From contig NZ_CP012023.1 in the NCBI RefSeq assembly GCF_001308265.1, forward strand, positions 1,068,932 to 1,132,931: a stretch of DNA of 64,000 nt, read 5' to 3'. Position numbers and translations under genes: made by a program. The notes below the pieces were generated by a model. The model saw nothing but the letters and a program-made list of their open reading frames with translations, searched no databases and had not been told where the DNA came from. Origin of the DNA: Celeribacter marinus. GTDB taxonomy: Bacteria; Pseudomonadota; Alphaproteobacteria; Rhodobacterales; Rhodobacteraceae. Positions 36,934-47,341 of this stretch are shown here, piece by piece. Each line of letters starts with the position of its first letter. Position 1 is the stretch's first letter.

Positions 36934-37419
36934 GTGAGCGTCAAAGTCGGCATCATCATGGGCAGCCAATCTGATTGGCCAACCATGAAAAAAGCAGCGG
37001 ATATTCTCGATGAATTGGGTGTGGCGTATGAGACAAAAATTGTCTCCGCCCATCGCACACCAGACCGTCTATGGACCTACGGCAAAGAGGCCACAGGGCG
37101 CGGGCTTAAGGTGATCATTGCAGGCGCAGGTGGCGCGGCACATTTACCCGGAATGATGGCGTCGAAAACGCGCGTTCCCGTTGTGGGCGTCCCAATCCAA
37201 ACCCGCGCGCTGTCTGGCGTAGACAGCCTATATTCCATCGTCCAGATGCCCAAGGGGTTTCCCGTGGCGACAATGGCGATCGGTGAGGCGGGTGCCGCCA
37301 ATGCGGGTCTGATGGCCGCGGGCATTCTCGCCACATTCGATGACGCGCTCGGCGAGCGCCTTGACGCATGGCGCGCGGCTCTTGCTGCCTCCATCCCTGA
37401 CGCCCCCGTAGACGAGTAA
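36934..37419 (+). CDS. purE: N5-carboxyaminoimidazole ribonucleotide mutase
   Basis: Class I PurE, 161 residues, converting N5-CAIR made by PurK to CAIR in purine synthesis. [16 protein letters not shown] and SAHRTPDRL are the active-site signatures, and [14 protein letters not shown] [13 protein letters not shown] is present. The start is GTG. Six bases separate it from purK, so the two are an operon whose products act in sequence. Confidence 0.96.
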   Translation: MSVKVGIIMGSQSDWPTMKKAADILDELGVAYETKIVSAHRTPDRLWTYGKEATGRGLKVIIAGAGGAAHLPGMMASKTRVPVVGVPIQTRALSGVDSLYSIVQMPKGFPVATMAIGEAGAANAGLMAAGILATFDDALGERLDAWRAALAASIPDAPVDE

Positions 37420-37424
37420 TCCCC

Positions 37425-38498
37425 ATGACAAATGTACTTCCCACAGGAGCGACCATTGGCATTTTGGGCGGCGGACAGCTTGGCCGTATGCTGTCCGTAG
37501 CGGCCTCCCGCCTTGGATTTAAAACCTGCATCTTTGAACCCAATGGTGATTGTCCGGCGAGCCATGTGGCGAACTACCATTTCAAGGCGTCATATGACGA
37601 TGAGGCTGCCCTCAAGTCCTTTGCGGCCGCTGTTGACGTTGTCACCTATGAATTCGAGAACGTGCCTACGTCGGCACTTGATCTCATTGAATCCATCGTC
37701 CCTATTCGCCCCAATCGCCGCACCCTCGCGGTGTCGCAAGACCGGATGTCGGAAAAGGCGTTTTTGTCTGAATTGGGCCTGATGGTCGCCCCTTATGGCG
37801 CAGTCGAAGACGCCGAAAGCCTCGCTGCGGCGATTGCTCAGGTCGGCACACCTGCCATCTTGAAAACCCGCCGCTTTGGCTATGATGGGAAGGGGCAATC
37901 CCGCCTCATGTCCCCAAACGATGCCACACAAGCACTTGCGGATATGGCGGGTGCGGATGCCGTTCTTGAGGGATTTGTGGACTTTAGCCATGAGATTTCC
38001 GTAATTGCCGCGCGCGGACAGGCGGGTGACATTTCGTGCTATGATCCTGGTGAGAACGTGCACCTGAACGGGATTTTACACACGACGACTGTTCCGGCCC
38101 GCCTGACCCCTGCGCAGCGCACGGATGCGGTTCTTATCGCCGCTAAAATCCTCAACGCACTCGATTATGTTGGCGTCATGGGCGTGGAGTTGTTCGTCAC
38201 CAAAGAGGGGTTGATCGTCAACGAGATTGCACCGCGCGTGCATAATTCAGGTCACTGGACCCAGAACGGCTGTACCATCGACCAGTTCGAACAACATATT
38301 CGCGCCGTTGTCGGCTGGCCTCTTGGGGATGGAACGCGCCACTCGAATGTCGAGATGCTCAATCTGATCGGCGATGACGTGGATCGCATCGCAGACTTTG
38401 CAAAAGGCGGCTCTGCTGGCATCCACCTCTACGGAAAAGCCGATGTAAAAGCAGGGCGCAAAATGGGCCATATCAACACGATTACTGGCGCAGCCTGA
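37425..38498 (+). CDS. purK: N5-carboxyaminoimidazole ribonucleotide synthase
   Basis: 357 residues of the ATP-grasp fold; makes N5-CAIR from AIR, bicarbonate and ATP. IGILGGGQLGRMLSVAA opens the protein; TYEFENVP, ILKTRRFGYDGKGQ, EGFVDFSHEISVIAARG and NEIAPRVHNSGHWT are family signatures. Translated right after purE. The Nudix gene follows by 10 bases and may share the transcript. Confidence 0.96.
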   Translation: MTNVLPTGATIGILGGGQLGRMLSVAASRLGFKTCIFEPNGDCPASHVANYHFKASYDDEAALKSFAAAVDVVTYEFENVPTSALDLIESIVPIRPNRRTLAVSQDRMSEKAFLSELGLMVAPYGAVEDAESLAAAIAQVGTPAILKTRRFGYDGKGQSRLMSPNDATQALADMAGADAVLEGFVDFSHEISVIAARGQAGDISCYDPGENVHLNGILHTTTVPARLTPAQRTDAVLIAAKILNALDYVGVMGVELFVTKEGLIVNEIAPRVHNSGHWTQNGCTIDQFEQHIRAVVGWPLGDGTRHSNVEMLNLIGDDVDRIADFAKGGSAGIHLYGKADVKAGRKMGHINTITGAA

Positions 38499-38508
38499 CA
38501 GGGATCCA

Positions 38509-38958
38509 ATGGCAAGCTCCCCTCGCCTCGCAGCGCGTGCATTATTGGTTCGTGACGATCGTCTTTTGTTGGTGAACGCCTACCCAAATCATCATTTGGG
38601 ACTTTGGTGTGCACCGGGCGGCGGCGTGGAGCGCGGGCAATCTGTTCCTGATAATCTGATCCGTGAAGTTCATGAGGAGACAGGATTGGCCGTCACTGTC
38701 GGACCGCTTGCCCTGATAAACGAATTTCACGATCCCGATAGCGGGTTTCACCAAGTTGATTTGTTCTTTCGCTGTACGCTGGTATCGGGGGAGCTTGATG
38801 ATGCATGGCGCGATGTTGCGCATGTGGTGTCACAACGCGGGTGGTTCACGCGCGACGATATGGACGCGATGACCGTCAAACCGTCAAGCTTGGCACAGGT
38901 CGCTTTTACCCACGTCGACACACCCTTTTATGACCCTCTTGAGATCATCCTGAAGTAA
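38509..38958 (+). CDS. Nudix hydrolase with a modified Nudix box
   Basis: 149 residues. The Nudix box reads GGVERGQSVPDNLI then REVHEETGL, so the catalytic core (REVxEE) is intact but the first conserved glutamate (position G+6) is a glutamine. FHQVDLFFRC and HVVSQRGWFTRDDM complete the fold. It hydrolyses a nucleoside diphosphate linked to something else; substrate unknown. It lies 10 bases after purK. Confidence 0.88.
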   Translation: MASSPRLAARALLVRDDRLLLVNAYPNHHLGLWCAPGGGVERGQSVPDNLIREVHEETGLAVTVGPLALINEFHDPDSGFHQVDLFFRCTLVSGELDDAWRDVAHVVSQRGWFTRDDMDAMTVKPSSLAQVAFTHVDTPFYDPLEIILK

Positions 38959-38973
38959 ACGGGCCGATGCGCG

Positions 38974-39846
38974 TTAGAGACGCGTGTATAGCGTAACTGT
39001 TGCAGCAAGATCAGACATGAACGCCTCAACATCCCACGACAGTTCGCGCATTTCCTGTTCGGTCAACGTGTCGTGTTCTAGCGCGGATATGAGCGCATAC
39101 ATGAGGGACCAACGCTGCCAATTATAGGCGTTATCCTCATAAATGTCGGCTGTAGGCGCAGGCGGCAGATTTTGCTTTTGCGACCCGAAGGCAAGCCCGA
39201 AGGCACTTTGGTGAAACACCATCATCGTTTCGTTGAACGTTGAGGTATCAAGTCGCTGACTCGCACCGGTTTCCTTTCGCTCCATTTGCAACAGGCATGC
39301 CTCTTTGCCAATTTTTTGGACCAACATGCGTTGTCGCCCCGCGACATTGATCAAATGCGCCACGACAGGGTCGATCACCGCTCCCTCGTCCTCCGCTTTG
39401 CCTTGTAACGTGATCACAAGATAGTTGGACGCGGTCAGAAGTTCGGTGGAAATATCAGAGAACTTGAGGAGGTCATCCAAGCTGACAGCCCCCGGTTTTG
39501 TAAACTGCGTCACTTCCCGCTGCATTTTAAACCAGATCTTTTCGATAGAGGCGATATCGTCCAAAGCCTCCGCATTGGTCTCTTGTAAAAATCCGTCTGG
39601 GCCACCGCCCATTTTCAGCTCTCGCAAAGAATTTCCAAACAGGCTACGCGATGCGAGCAAAATTTGTTTGTTGTTTTGGACATCCACCTCATTGGCGATG
39701 AAACATGCCGCGCGGGCCATACGTTGGGTCAACATGCGCTGACGCCCCGCCAAATCGATCCGCACGCTCAATGCGGCCTCCGCATATGCCGTTGAAGCCA
39801 GAGCCGAAAATATGACGGCTACAATGAGTTTTGAAAGAGTTCGCAT
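38974..39846 (-). CDS. Periplasmic protein with two PilJ-type sensor domains
   Basis: 290 residues. A signal peptide (MRTLSKLIVAV...STAYA) is cleaved near residue 22. Two copies of the type IV pilus methyl-accepting chemotaxis N-terminal (PilJ) motif follow: IDLAGRQRMLTQRMARAAC and INVAGRQRMLVQKIGKEAC. In nitrate/nitrite sensors such as NarX and in PilJ this helix pair senses ligands outside the membrane, but here there is no HAMP, kinase, methyl-accepting or transmembrane output domain. It may be a soluble binding protein. The ATG at 39846 has GAGG at spacing 6. Confidence 0.82.
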   Translation of the reverse strand: MRTLSKLIVAVIFSALASTAYAEAALSVRIDLAGRQRMLTQRMARAACFIANEVDVQNNKQILLASRSLFGNSLRELKMGGGPDGFLQETNAEALDDIASIEKIWFKMQREVTQFTKPGAVSLDDLLKFSDISTELLTASNYLVITLQGKAEDEGAVIDPVVAHLINVAGRQRMLVQKIGKEACLLQMERKETGASQRLDTSTFNETMMVFHQSAFGLAFGSQKQNLPPAPTADIYEDNAYNWQRWSLMYALISALEHDTLTEQEMRELSWDVEAFMSDLAATVTLYTRL

Positions 39847-39956
39847 GCATTCCTCGAGCCATCGTCGTGATTGCAAGCTTTGTAGAATACGCGGACTAAT
39901 AAAATATTACCCTGCGCAGGACAGACCTAAACGTCACGAAACATGGGTACTAAACG

Positions 39957-39983
39957 GAAAAGGGCCGCCCGTAGGCGACCCTT
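39957..39983 (-). terminator. Intrinsic terminator after groL
   Basis: On the minus strand AGGGTCGCC pairs with GGCGGCCCT (one G-U pair) around TAC-G, followed by TTTT. Confidence 0.8.
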
Positions 39984-40035
39984 TAGACCTTAGAAGAGCG
40001 ATGGTGTAACAGGTTTTCCGATTGGAAAATCTGTC

Positions 40036-41682
<1,647 letters not shown>

Positions 41683-41724
41683 TCACTCCTGAATTCAGGT
41701 AAATTTCTGTAGGAAAGAGATCGC

Positions 41725-42012
41725 TTAAGCGATGATACCGAGAATGTCGGACTCTTTCATGATGAGAAGCTCTTCGCCCTCAACGGTGATTTCTGTGCCG
41801 GACCATTTGCCAAACAAGACGCGGTCGCCTGCTTTTACGGCAGGTGCGATCAGCTCGCCGCTGTCTTTGCGTGCGCCCTCACCAACGGAGACAATCTCGC
41901 CTTCGGAGGGCTTTTCTTTGGCGCTATCTGGAATGATGAGGCCACCAGAGGTTTTTTCGTCGCCTTCGGTGCGGCGAACAACAACGCGGTCGTGAAGCGG
42001 TTTAAATGCCAT
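41725..42012 (-). CDS. groS: Co-chaperonin GroES
   Basis: 95 residues; [14 protein letters not shown], the mobile loop [19 protein letters not shown] (quoted in parts: GGLIIPDSA), and [19 protein letters not shown] are standard. The start at 42012 fits family length; the frame upstream to 42084 is not GroES-like. It leads groESL, whose promoter region has a CIRCE element 66 bases upstream, so HrcA repression is likely. Confidence 0.98.
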   Translation of the reverse strand: MAFKPLHDRVVVRRTEGDEKTSGGLIIPDSAKEKPSEGEIVSVGEGARKDSGELIAPAVKAGDRVLFGKWSGTEITVEGEELLIMKESDILGIIA

Positions 42013-42077
42013 CTTCGAGGATCCTTGCTCAAAGTTACTGTTTCGGTTCCGCCTATCTTGAGCGGATAAATGAGGCG

Positions 42078-42104
42078 TTAGCACTCAGCATGTGCGAGTG
42101 ACAA
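42078..42104 (-). promoter_or_regulatory. CIRCE element (HrcA operator) of groESL
   Basis: TTAGCACTC-N9-GAGTGACAA at the right spacing; the left arm is the exact CIRCE half and the right arm differs from GAGTGCTAA at two bases. It lies between the -10 region and the groS start. Confidence 0.88.
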
Positions 42105-42111
42105 CATGGCA

Positions 42112-42140
42112 TAGGTAGGCAGGCCACATGGGTGTGTCAA
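42112..42140 (-). promoter_or_regulatory. groESL promoter
   Basis: On the minus strand TTGACA (42135-42140), a 17-base spacer and TACCTA (42112-42117). The -35 is perfect, the -10 is weak; CCTATGC overlaps it and resembles an alphaproteobacterial RpoH -10. CIRCE begins 8 bases downstream. Confidence 0.6.
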
Positions 42141-42164
42141 CCACGAGAGGCGCAAATAGTTTTC

Positions 42165-42845
42165 CTACGCCGCCCCGCCCAATTCGGTCAGACCATAGAC
42201 ACCACGGTTGCCTGAACTGGAATCGCGAACAAACCACCCATAATGATCCATCCGCATAATGGTTGTGGCTTTCTCGATGCCTGTGGCCTTTGCCACGTCC
42301 GCGCCTTTGCTTGGGCCGTTCTGCGCCAAATACTCGCGGCATTTCTCCGCCGCTTGACGGTAGGCCGTTACCCGTGCGCCGCGCACGCCGCCAAGGTTAG
42401 GGTCACCCTCGCGCGCGTTAAACTCTTTGAGCAGGCTGTCTTTGCGGGCCTTTACCTTGCGGGCCTTGAACTCGGCGGGGTCGGCGTGGACCTGCACGGC
42501 GTGCACCGTTGGCCCCGCGCCCAGATCGACGGAGATGACCCCGAGGCCCAAACGTTTGGCAAGTCCCACGTTGGCCTTGAACGCTTTCCATCCGGCGCGC
42601 CCCGACCACCGCGGCACGGCGAGATAGACCTGATCGGTGATCCGTTGGCGCGCAACGCCTTGGTGCAGCAAGATCAGTGAAAACCCGAGCTTCAACTCGA
42701 CAATCACCGGCGGCTCGTCACCACGCCGCCCCATAACATCCGCGTCTTTGATTTCCGCCTTTACCTCATAGCCAAGCCCCTCAAGAAAGGCTTTCACAGG
42801 CAGGTACAGGTCGCTCTCTTTGGGCTTTGTCGCATTCTTACTCAT
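42165..42845 (-). CDS. DUF2161 family putative PD-(D/E)XK nuclease-like protein
   Basis: 226 residues. ESDLYLPVKAFLEGLGYEVK then DVMGRRGDEPPVIVELKLGF is the DUF2161 opening, with the E-x-K pair (VELKL) of the PD-(D/E)XK superfamily. The C-terminal part (GVRGARVTAYRQAAEKCREYLA, GIEKATTIMRMDHYGWF) looks like a winged helix. Nuclease or phosphodiesterase activity is a family prediction, unproven. It overlaps the frame-upstream region of the next gene, which is on the other strand. Confidence 0.85.
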   Translation of the reverse strand: MSKNATKPKESDLYLPVKAFLEGLGYEVKAEIKDADVMGRRGDEPPVIVELKLGFSLILLHQGVARQRITDQVYLAVPRWSGRAGWKAFKANVGLAKRLGLGVISVDLGAGPTVHAVQVHADPAEFKARKVKARKDSLLKEFNAREGDPNLGGVRGARVTAYRQAAEKCREYLAQNGPSKGADVAKATGIEKATTIMRMDHYGWFVRDSSSGNRGVYGLTELGGAA

Positions 42846-42952
42846 GCGGCCTTTTTAGCGCGGTTCACTCGTGCGGCATAGTGGGGCGTGACAAGCTATG
42901 CTGCACTGCCTATAAAGCGGGCAAAATTGCCACCTATTATGGGACTTCTTAC

Positions 42953-43873
42953 ATGACAACGCTCGTTTTCGGCCACAAATCCCCCGACACAGACTCCACA
43001 GGCTCCCCCGTCATCTGGGCATGGTACCTCAACGAGATCAAAGGCGAAAAGGCCGAGGCCGTATTCTTGGGCGAGCCCAACACCGAAGCGGCGTTTGTGT
43101 TGGAAAAATGGTCCTGCCCGAAACCACGTATCGTCACCGAATTTGACGCGGGCCAAAAGGTTGTCATCGTCGACACCAACAACCCCGCCGAATTGCCCGC
43201 CAACATCAACGACCTCGACATCACCGCGATCATCGACCACCACAAACTGGTCGGCGGCCTTGAAACTGCGGGTCCGATCGACATCACCATCCGTCCGCTC
43301 GCCTGCACCGCGACTATCATGGTCGATCTGATGGGCGATGATGCCGACAAGATGCCCGATTGGGTCAAGGGCATGGTTTTGTCGTGCATCCTGTCAGACA
43401 CGCTTGAGTTCCGTTCGCCTACGACGACCGATGTGGACCGCGCATTGGCCGAAAAACTAGCCGGTGAGTTGAACCTCGACATGGCCGCCTATGCGTCCGA
43501 AATGTTCGAAGCCAAATCAGACGTTGCGGCCTTCTCCGATGCCGAGTTGATCCGCATGGACAGCAAAGAATACACGGTCGGCACGACCGCGCTTCGCGTC
43601 TCCGTTTTGGAAACCACCGCGCCCAAATTGATCCTTGACCGCAAAGACAGCTTGATGGCCGCTATGCCCGCCGTTGCGGCCGAAGACGGCGCAAACGAAG
43701 TGTTGTTGTTCGTGGTCGACATCCTCAAAGAGGAAGCCACATTGTTGGTCCCCAACGATACCGTCAAACAGATCGCGGAAGCCTCGTTCGGCTGTACCGT
43801 GACGGGCGACACGGTGGTTCTAGCTGGCGTCATGTCGCGCAAAAAACAGATCATGCCAAACCTGAAAGCCTAA
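42953..43873 (+). CDS. ppaC: Manganese-dependent inorganic pyrophosphatase
   Basis: 306 residues, family II pyrophosphatase of the DHH superfamily, which pulls biosynthetic reactions forward by hydrolysing pyrophosphate. Metal motifs GHKSPDTDST (canonical GHxNPDTDS), VDTNNPAELP and IIDHHKLVGG are present, and the C-terminal DHHA2 domain ends with GVMSRKKQIMPNL. The ATG at 42953 is the family start; the longer frame begins inside the DUF2161 region. Confidence 0.95.
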   Translation: MTTLVFGHKSPDTDSTGSPVIWAWYLNEIKGEKAEAVFLGEPNTEAAFVLEKWSCPKPRIVTEFDAGQKVVIVDTNNPAELPANINDLDITAIIDHHKLVGGLETAGPIDITIRPLACTATIMVDLMGDDADKMPDWVKGMVLSCILSDTLEFRSPTTTDVDRALAEKLAGELNLDMAAYASEMFEAKSDVAAFSDAELIRMDSKEYTVGTTALRVSVLETTAPKLILDRKDSLMAAMPAVAAEDGANEVLLFVVDILKEEATLLVPNDTVKQIAEASFGCTVTGDTVVLAGVMSRKKQIMPNLKA

Positions 43874-43899
43874 TGGACTTCGTGGTTTAGATAGAGTTC

Positions 43900-43927
43900 A
43901 AAGGGGTGCCGCAAGGTGCCCCTTTTG
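43900..43927 (+). terminator. Intrinsic terminator after ppaC
   Basis: AAGGGGTGCC pairs with GGTGCCCCTT (two G-U pairs) around GCAA, then TTTT; 14 bases before the next gene. Confidence 0.85.
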
Positions 43928-43940
43928 CGTTGGAGATCCC

Positions 43941-44420
43941 ATGCTATTCAAATCCCCCGACTTTATGCGCGCGCTCAAACGTGGCGAAGAACCAGCCGTG
44001 GACGCTCTGATTGCGGCGGCGTTTGGCGGCAAAACCGAGGTCGGTCTAGTGGCCAACCTGCGCAAATCACGGGCCATCGCAGGCGAAATGGTGTTGCCGA
44101 TGGACGGTGAGATTGTCGGTTATGCAGCACTGTCGCATATGATCTCGCCCAAAGGATGGATCGCACTATCGCCAATGGCCATTCACCCCGACCACCAAGG
44201 GCGCGGATTCGGGCGGCGTTTTGTCGGGATGATCGCGCAATGGGCTGAACTGTCGGGGCAAACGGTGGTGGTTGTGGGCGACCCTGCGTTCTACACCCGC
44301 TGCGGCTTCACTCCGATCGACGACGATTTCACCTCCACGAATGCCATCGATCGAACACTGATCGTCGGCCCTGCGAAAACAAAGATCAGGACGTTGACCT
44401 ACCCAAAGGCGTTCGCCTAA
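43941..44420 (+). CDS. GNAT family N-acetyltransferase
   Basis: 159 residues with the acetyl-CoA loop LSPMAIHPDHQGRGFGRRFVGMI and the upstream GEIVGYAALSHMI strand pair (motif parts: HPDHQGRGFG). VVVGDPAFYTRCGFTPI is the usual C-terminal segment of YhbS-type members. The acceptor is not known. The gene sits between ppaC and the HAD gene with no clear functional link. Confidence 0.9.
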   Translation: MLFKSPDFMRALKRGEEPAVDALIAAAFGGKTEVGLVANLRKSRAIAGEMVLPMDGEIVGYAALSHMISPKGWIALSPMAIHPDHQGRGFGRRFVGMIAQWAELSGQTVVVVGDPAFYTRCGFTPIDDDFTSTNAIDRTLIVGPAKTKIRTLTYPKAFA

Positions 44421-44480
44421 CCGCTTTTCTTTCACACGCCGGACCTTTACCTAAGAGACAAGCACAAAACGGAGCGCATT

Positions 44481-45359
44481 ATGACACAGTTAATCCAGAA
44501 CCTGACCGATATATCGCCGCGGTATGACGCGTTGTTTGTCGATCTGTGGGGCTGTGTACACAACGGCGTCACGGCCTACCCCGAGGCCGTCAAAGCATTA
44601 CAATCCTACCGCAAGTCGGGTGGGATTGTGATTTTGGTCACCAACTCACCGCGCCCGTGGAAAGCCGTCTCAGAGCAATTGATCGGTTTTGGCGTGCCAA
44701 CCGATGCCTATGACGCCATTGCTACGTCCGGCGATAGCGCGCGCGCCGCGATGTATCTGGGTGCCGTTGGATCAGACGTGTATTTTATCGGTGCTGCGGG
44801 AGAACAGGACGTCTTTCTAGCTCCGATGGACCTCGTTGCCGAAGACGCCGTGGCCATTAACACTGTGCCTTTGGAGCGCGCCGAGGGCATCGTCGTGACA
44901 GGCCCCGAGGACGCAATGGCGGACCCAGATGTGTACCGCGCCGATTTCCTGTACGCCAAGCAAAAGGGGCTAAAGCTGTTGTGCGCGAACCCCGATATCG
45001 TTGTGGATCGTGGGGAAACGCGCGAATACTGCGCCGGTGCCGTTGCCGCTCTTTACACCGAAATGGGCGGCCAAAGTCTATACTTTGGCAAACCTCATCC
45101 CCCGATTTACGATCTGGCCCGCCGTCGCCTCGCGCAAGTCGCACAAATCAGCGACGACAAAATCCTATGCATTGGCGATGGGATCGGCACCGATATTATG
45201 GGCGGGCTCGGCGAGGGCCTTGATACGCTGTTTATCACCGGTGGCTTGGCTGCGCACGAATTCGGGGACGACCCGCAATCCCCAGACCCAGAGCGGCTCA
45301 AGCATTGGTTGGCCGATCAAAACCTATCCCCAACGGTGGCGATTTCATTCTTGCGGTAA
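44481..45359 (+). CDS. TIGR01459-family HAD-IIA hydrolase
   Basis: 292 residues. The HAD nucleophile motif is LFVDLWGCVHNGVTAY near residue 20, where the usual DxD is DLW, a known variant in this subfamily. VTNSPRPWKAV is motif II, KPHPPIYDLARRRL contains the motif III lysine and CIGDGIGTDIMGGLGEGL is motif IV. Members are HAD-IIA phosphatases with unknown physiological substrate. No operon partner is evident. Confidence 0.9.
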   Translation: MTQLIQNLTDISPRYDALFVDLWGCVHNGVTAYPEAVKALQSYRKSGGIVILVTNSPRPWKAVSEQLIGFGVPTDAYDAIATSGDSARAAMYLGAVGSDVYFIGAAGEQDVFLAPMDLVAEDAVAINTVPLERAEGIVVTGPEDAMADPDVYRADFLYAKQKGLKLLCANPDIVVDRGETREYCAGAVAALYTEMGGQSLYFGKPHPPIYDLARRRLAQVAQISDDKILCIGDGIGTDIMGGLGEGLDTLFITGGLAAHEFGDDPQSPDPERLKHWLADQNLSPTVAISFLR

Positions 45360-45483
45360 TATTTTATTGTAGTAATAATTTTGCTCAAACACCACTTCTT
45401 AACAAATATTCTTGCGCGACATATTGTTTCGCGTTCGAATTCCGTATATGCTGCACCGCAACATGGACGAGGATTCGAACATT

Positions 45484-45927
45484 ATGTTGGACAATATGCC
45501 CCGCGGAACAATCTGTATTGAAGACATCGAAATTGGTATGATGCGCTCCTTGCGCAAGGTGGTAACAGATCGTGATATCGAACTGTTTGCCGAGATCTCC
45601 ACCGACCACAACCCCGTCCATCTCGACGATGATTACGCCCGTGACACTATTTTTGAGGGGCGCATCGCCCATGGCATGCTCACGGCGGGCCTCATTTCTG
45701 CGGTCATCGGCGAACAACTTCCCGGTCATGGCACAATCTATTTGGGCCAGACGTTGAAATTCATGGCTCCCGTACGGCCCGGCGATACTGTTTTGGCCGA
45801 AGTCACCGTGACAGACATCATCCACGCAAAACGCCGCGTTTCCCTTGAATGTCGCTGCACTGTGGGCGATACCGTTGTGCTGAAAGGCGAGGCCACCGTG
45901 CTTGCGCCAAGTGCTAAATTCGACTGA
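45484..45927 (+). CDS. MaoC family dehydratase (hotdog fold)
   Basis: 147 residues from the ATG at 45484. The hydratase-2 active site is NPVHLDDDYARDTIFEGRIAHGM (in parts: DHNPVHLDDDYA, RIAHGM), then GTIYLGQTLKFMAPVRPGDT. Such enzymes hydrate enoyl-CoA in fatty-acid or hydroxyalkanoate metabolism; the substrate is not defined. An upstream ATG (45412) in the same frame lacks a ribosome site. ribF follows after 32 bases. Confidence 0.9.
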   Translation: MLDNMPRGTICIEDIEIGMMRSLRKVVTDRDIELFAEISTDHNPVHLDDDYARDTIFEGRIAHGMLTAGLISAVIGEQLPGHGTIYLGQTLKFMAPVRPGDTVLAEVTVTDIIHAKRRVSLECRCTVGDTVVLKGEATVLAPSAKFD

Positions 45928-45959
45928 TACGCGGGGCGCTCCCCCGCGAGGGGACCGCC

Positions 45960-46886
45960 ATGAAAATCCATACCCATTGGACCGATATTCCCGATGACGC
46001 ACGCGGCGCATCTGCCGCCATTGGTAACTTTGACGGTGTGCATCGCGGCCACCGTCATGTGATTGATCTCGCCCGTGATCACGGCCCTCTCGGCATTGTC
46101 ACGTTCGAGCCGCACCCACGCGAATTCTTTGCCCCAGGTGCGCCGCCCTTTCGGTTGATGAATGCCAAGGCCAAGGCGAGCCGCTTGGCCAAACTTGGGG
46201 TCGACCACCTGTTTCAATTGCCGTTCGATACCGCGATGGTCGCAATGACCCCCGAAGAGTTTGCGCGCCAAGTGATTGTTGAGGGGCTTGGCCTCTCCCA
46301 TGTCGTCGTCGGTGCTGATTTTTGTTTTGGCAAAGGGCGCATCGGCACGGCAACCGATCTCAAACAGTTCGGAGCGCAAATGGGATTTGGAGTGACCATT
46401 GCGGAGTTATTGGAAACCGAAACGGGTGTCTCCTCATCCTCTGCGATCCGCGTGGCACTGGCCGAAGGCCGCCCGCACGATGCGGCCGACATGCTAGGCC
46501 ACTGGCACCGTATCGAGGGCATGGTGGCCCACGGCGACAAACGCGGCCGCGACCTTGGCTTTCCTACTGCCAACATGTCGATTGACGGGCTGCATGCGCC
46601 TAAATTCGGCGTCTATGCCGTTCTTGTAGATGTGCTGACAGGCCCGCACACAGGCAGCTATCAGGGGGCCGCGTCCCTTGGCGTCAAACCAACATTCGGC
46701 GCAAACACGCCGTGTCTTGAAAGCTTTTTGTTCGACTTTGACGGCGACCTCTATGACGAGACGCTATCGGTCGCTTTTGTCGATTTTTTGCGCCCCGAAG
46801 AAAAGTACTCCGATCTAGACGCTCTCATCACCCAGATGAATGCCGATTGCGACGAGGCGCGTAAAATCCTGAGCGCGCTCGCATGA
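45960..46886 (+). CDS. ribF: Bifunctional riboflavin kinase / FAD synthetase
   Basis: 308 residues. The N-terminal FAD synthetase has the nucleotidyltransferase motif GNFDGVHRGH and SSSAIRVALAEG; the C-terminal flavokinase has GRDLGFPTANMSID and CLESFLFDFDGDLYDE. It makes FMN and then FAD. The stop overlaps the start of the YcgN-like gene by four bases, so the downstream genes 46883-48370 form one operon. Confidence 0.96.
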   Translation: MKIHTHWTDIPDDARGASAAIGNFDGVHRGHRHVIDLARDHGPLGIVTFEPHPREFFAPGAPPFRLMNAKAKASRLAKLGVDHLFQLPFDTAMVAMTPEEFARQVIVEGLGLSHVVVGADFCFGKGRIGTATDLKQFGAQMGFGVTIAELLETETGVSSSSAIRVALAEGRPHDAADMLGHWHRIEGMVAHGDKRGRDLGFPTANMSIDGLHAPKFGVYAVLVDVLTGPHTGSYQGAASLGVKPTFGANTPCLESFLFDFDGDLYDETLSVAFVDFLRPEEKYSDLDALITQMNADCDEARKILSALA

Positions 46887-47341
46887 GCAAGCGTCCGAAT
46901 TTCTGGCAAGACGTGCCATTGGCGAAAATGAACGCCGAGGAATGGGAAGCGCTCTGTGATGGCTGTGGCAAATGCTGTCTCAACAAGATTGAGGATGCCG
47001 ATACGGGCGAGGTGTTTTTGACCCGTGTTGCCTGTCGGTTGCTCGATGATCAATCATGCCTGTGTGGGCAATATGACATTCGCAAAAGCATCGTTCCAGA
47101 ATGTATCGTGCTCAAACCGAGCACCATCGATAAACACGCCTATTGGATGCCGCAAACCTGCGCCTACCGCCTGTTGTATCAGGGCAAGCCCTTACCACAT
47201 TGGCATCCGCTCCTCACCGGCGATCCGCAGACCGTGCATCAGGCCGGCGTTTCGGTACGCGGCATAACCGTCCCCGAATTTGAGGTGGACGAAGACGAGT
47301 GGGAAGACCACATTATCGAGGAACCCACAGGGGAGACCTAA
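46883..47341 (+). CDS. YcgN/UPF0260 family cysteine-cluster protein
   Basis: 152 residues. CDGCGKCCLNKIED is the cluster signature near residue 27, with further cysteines in VACRLLDDQSCLCGQY, VPECIVLK and QTCAYRLL, suggesting a bound metal or Fe-S centre. The family is conserved and uncharacterised. Overlaps ribF by four bases and abuts the threonine-aldolase gene. Confidence 0.9.
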   Translation: MSKRPNFWQDVPLAKMNAEEWEALCDGCGKCCLNKIEDADTGEVFLTRVACRLLDDQSCLCGQYDIRKSIVPECIVLKPSTIDKHAYWMPQTCAYRLLYQGKPLPHWHPLLTGDPQTVHQAGVSVRGITVPEFEVDEDEWEDHIIEEPTGET

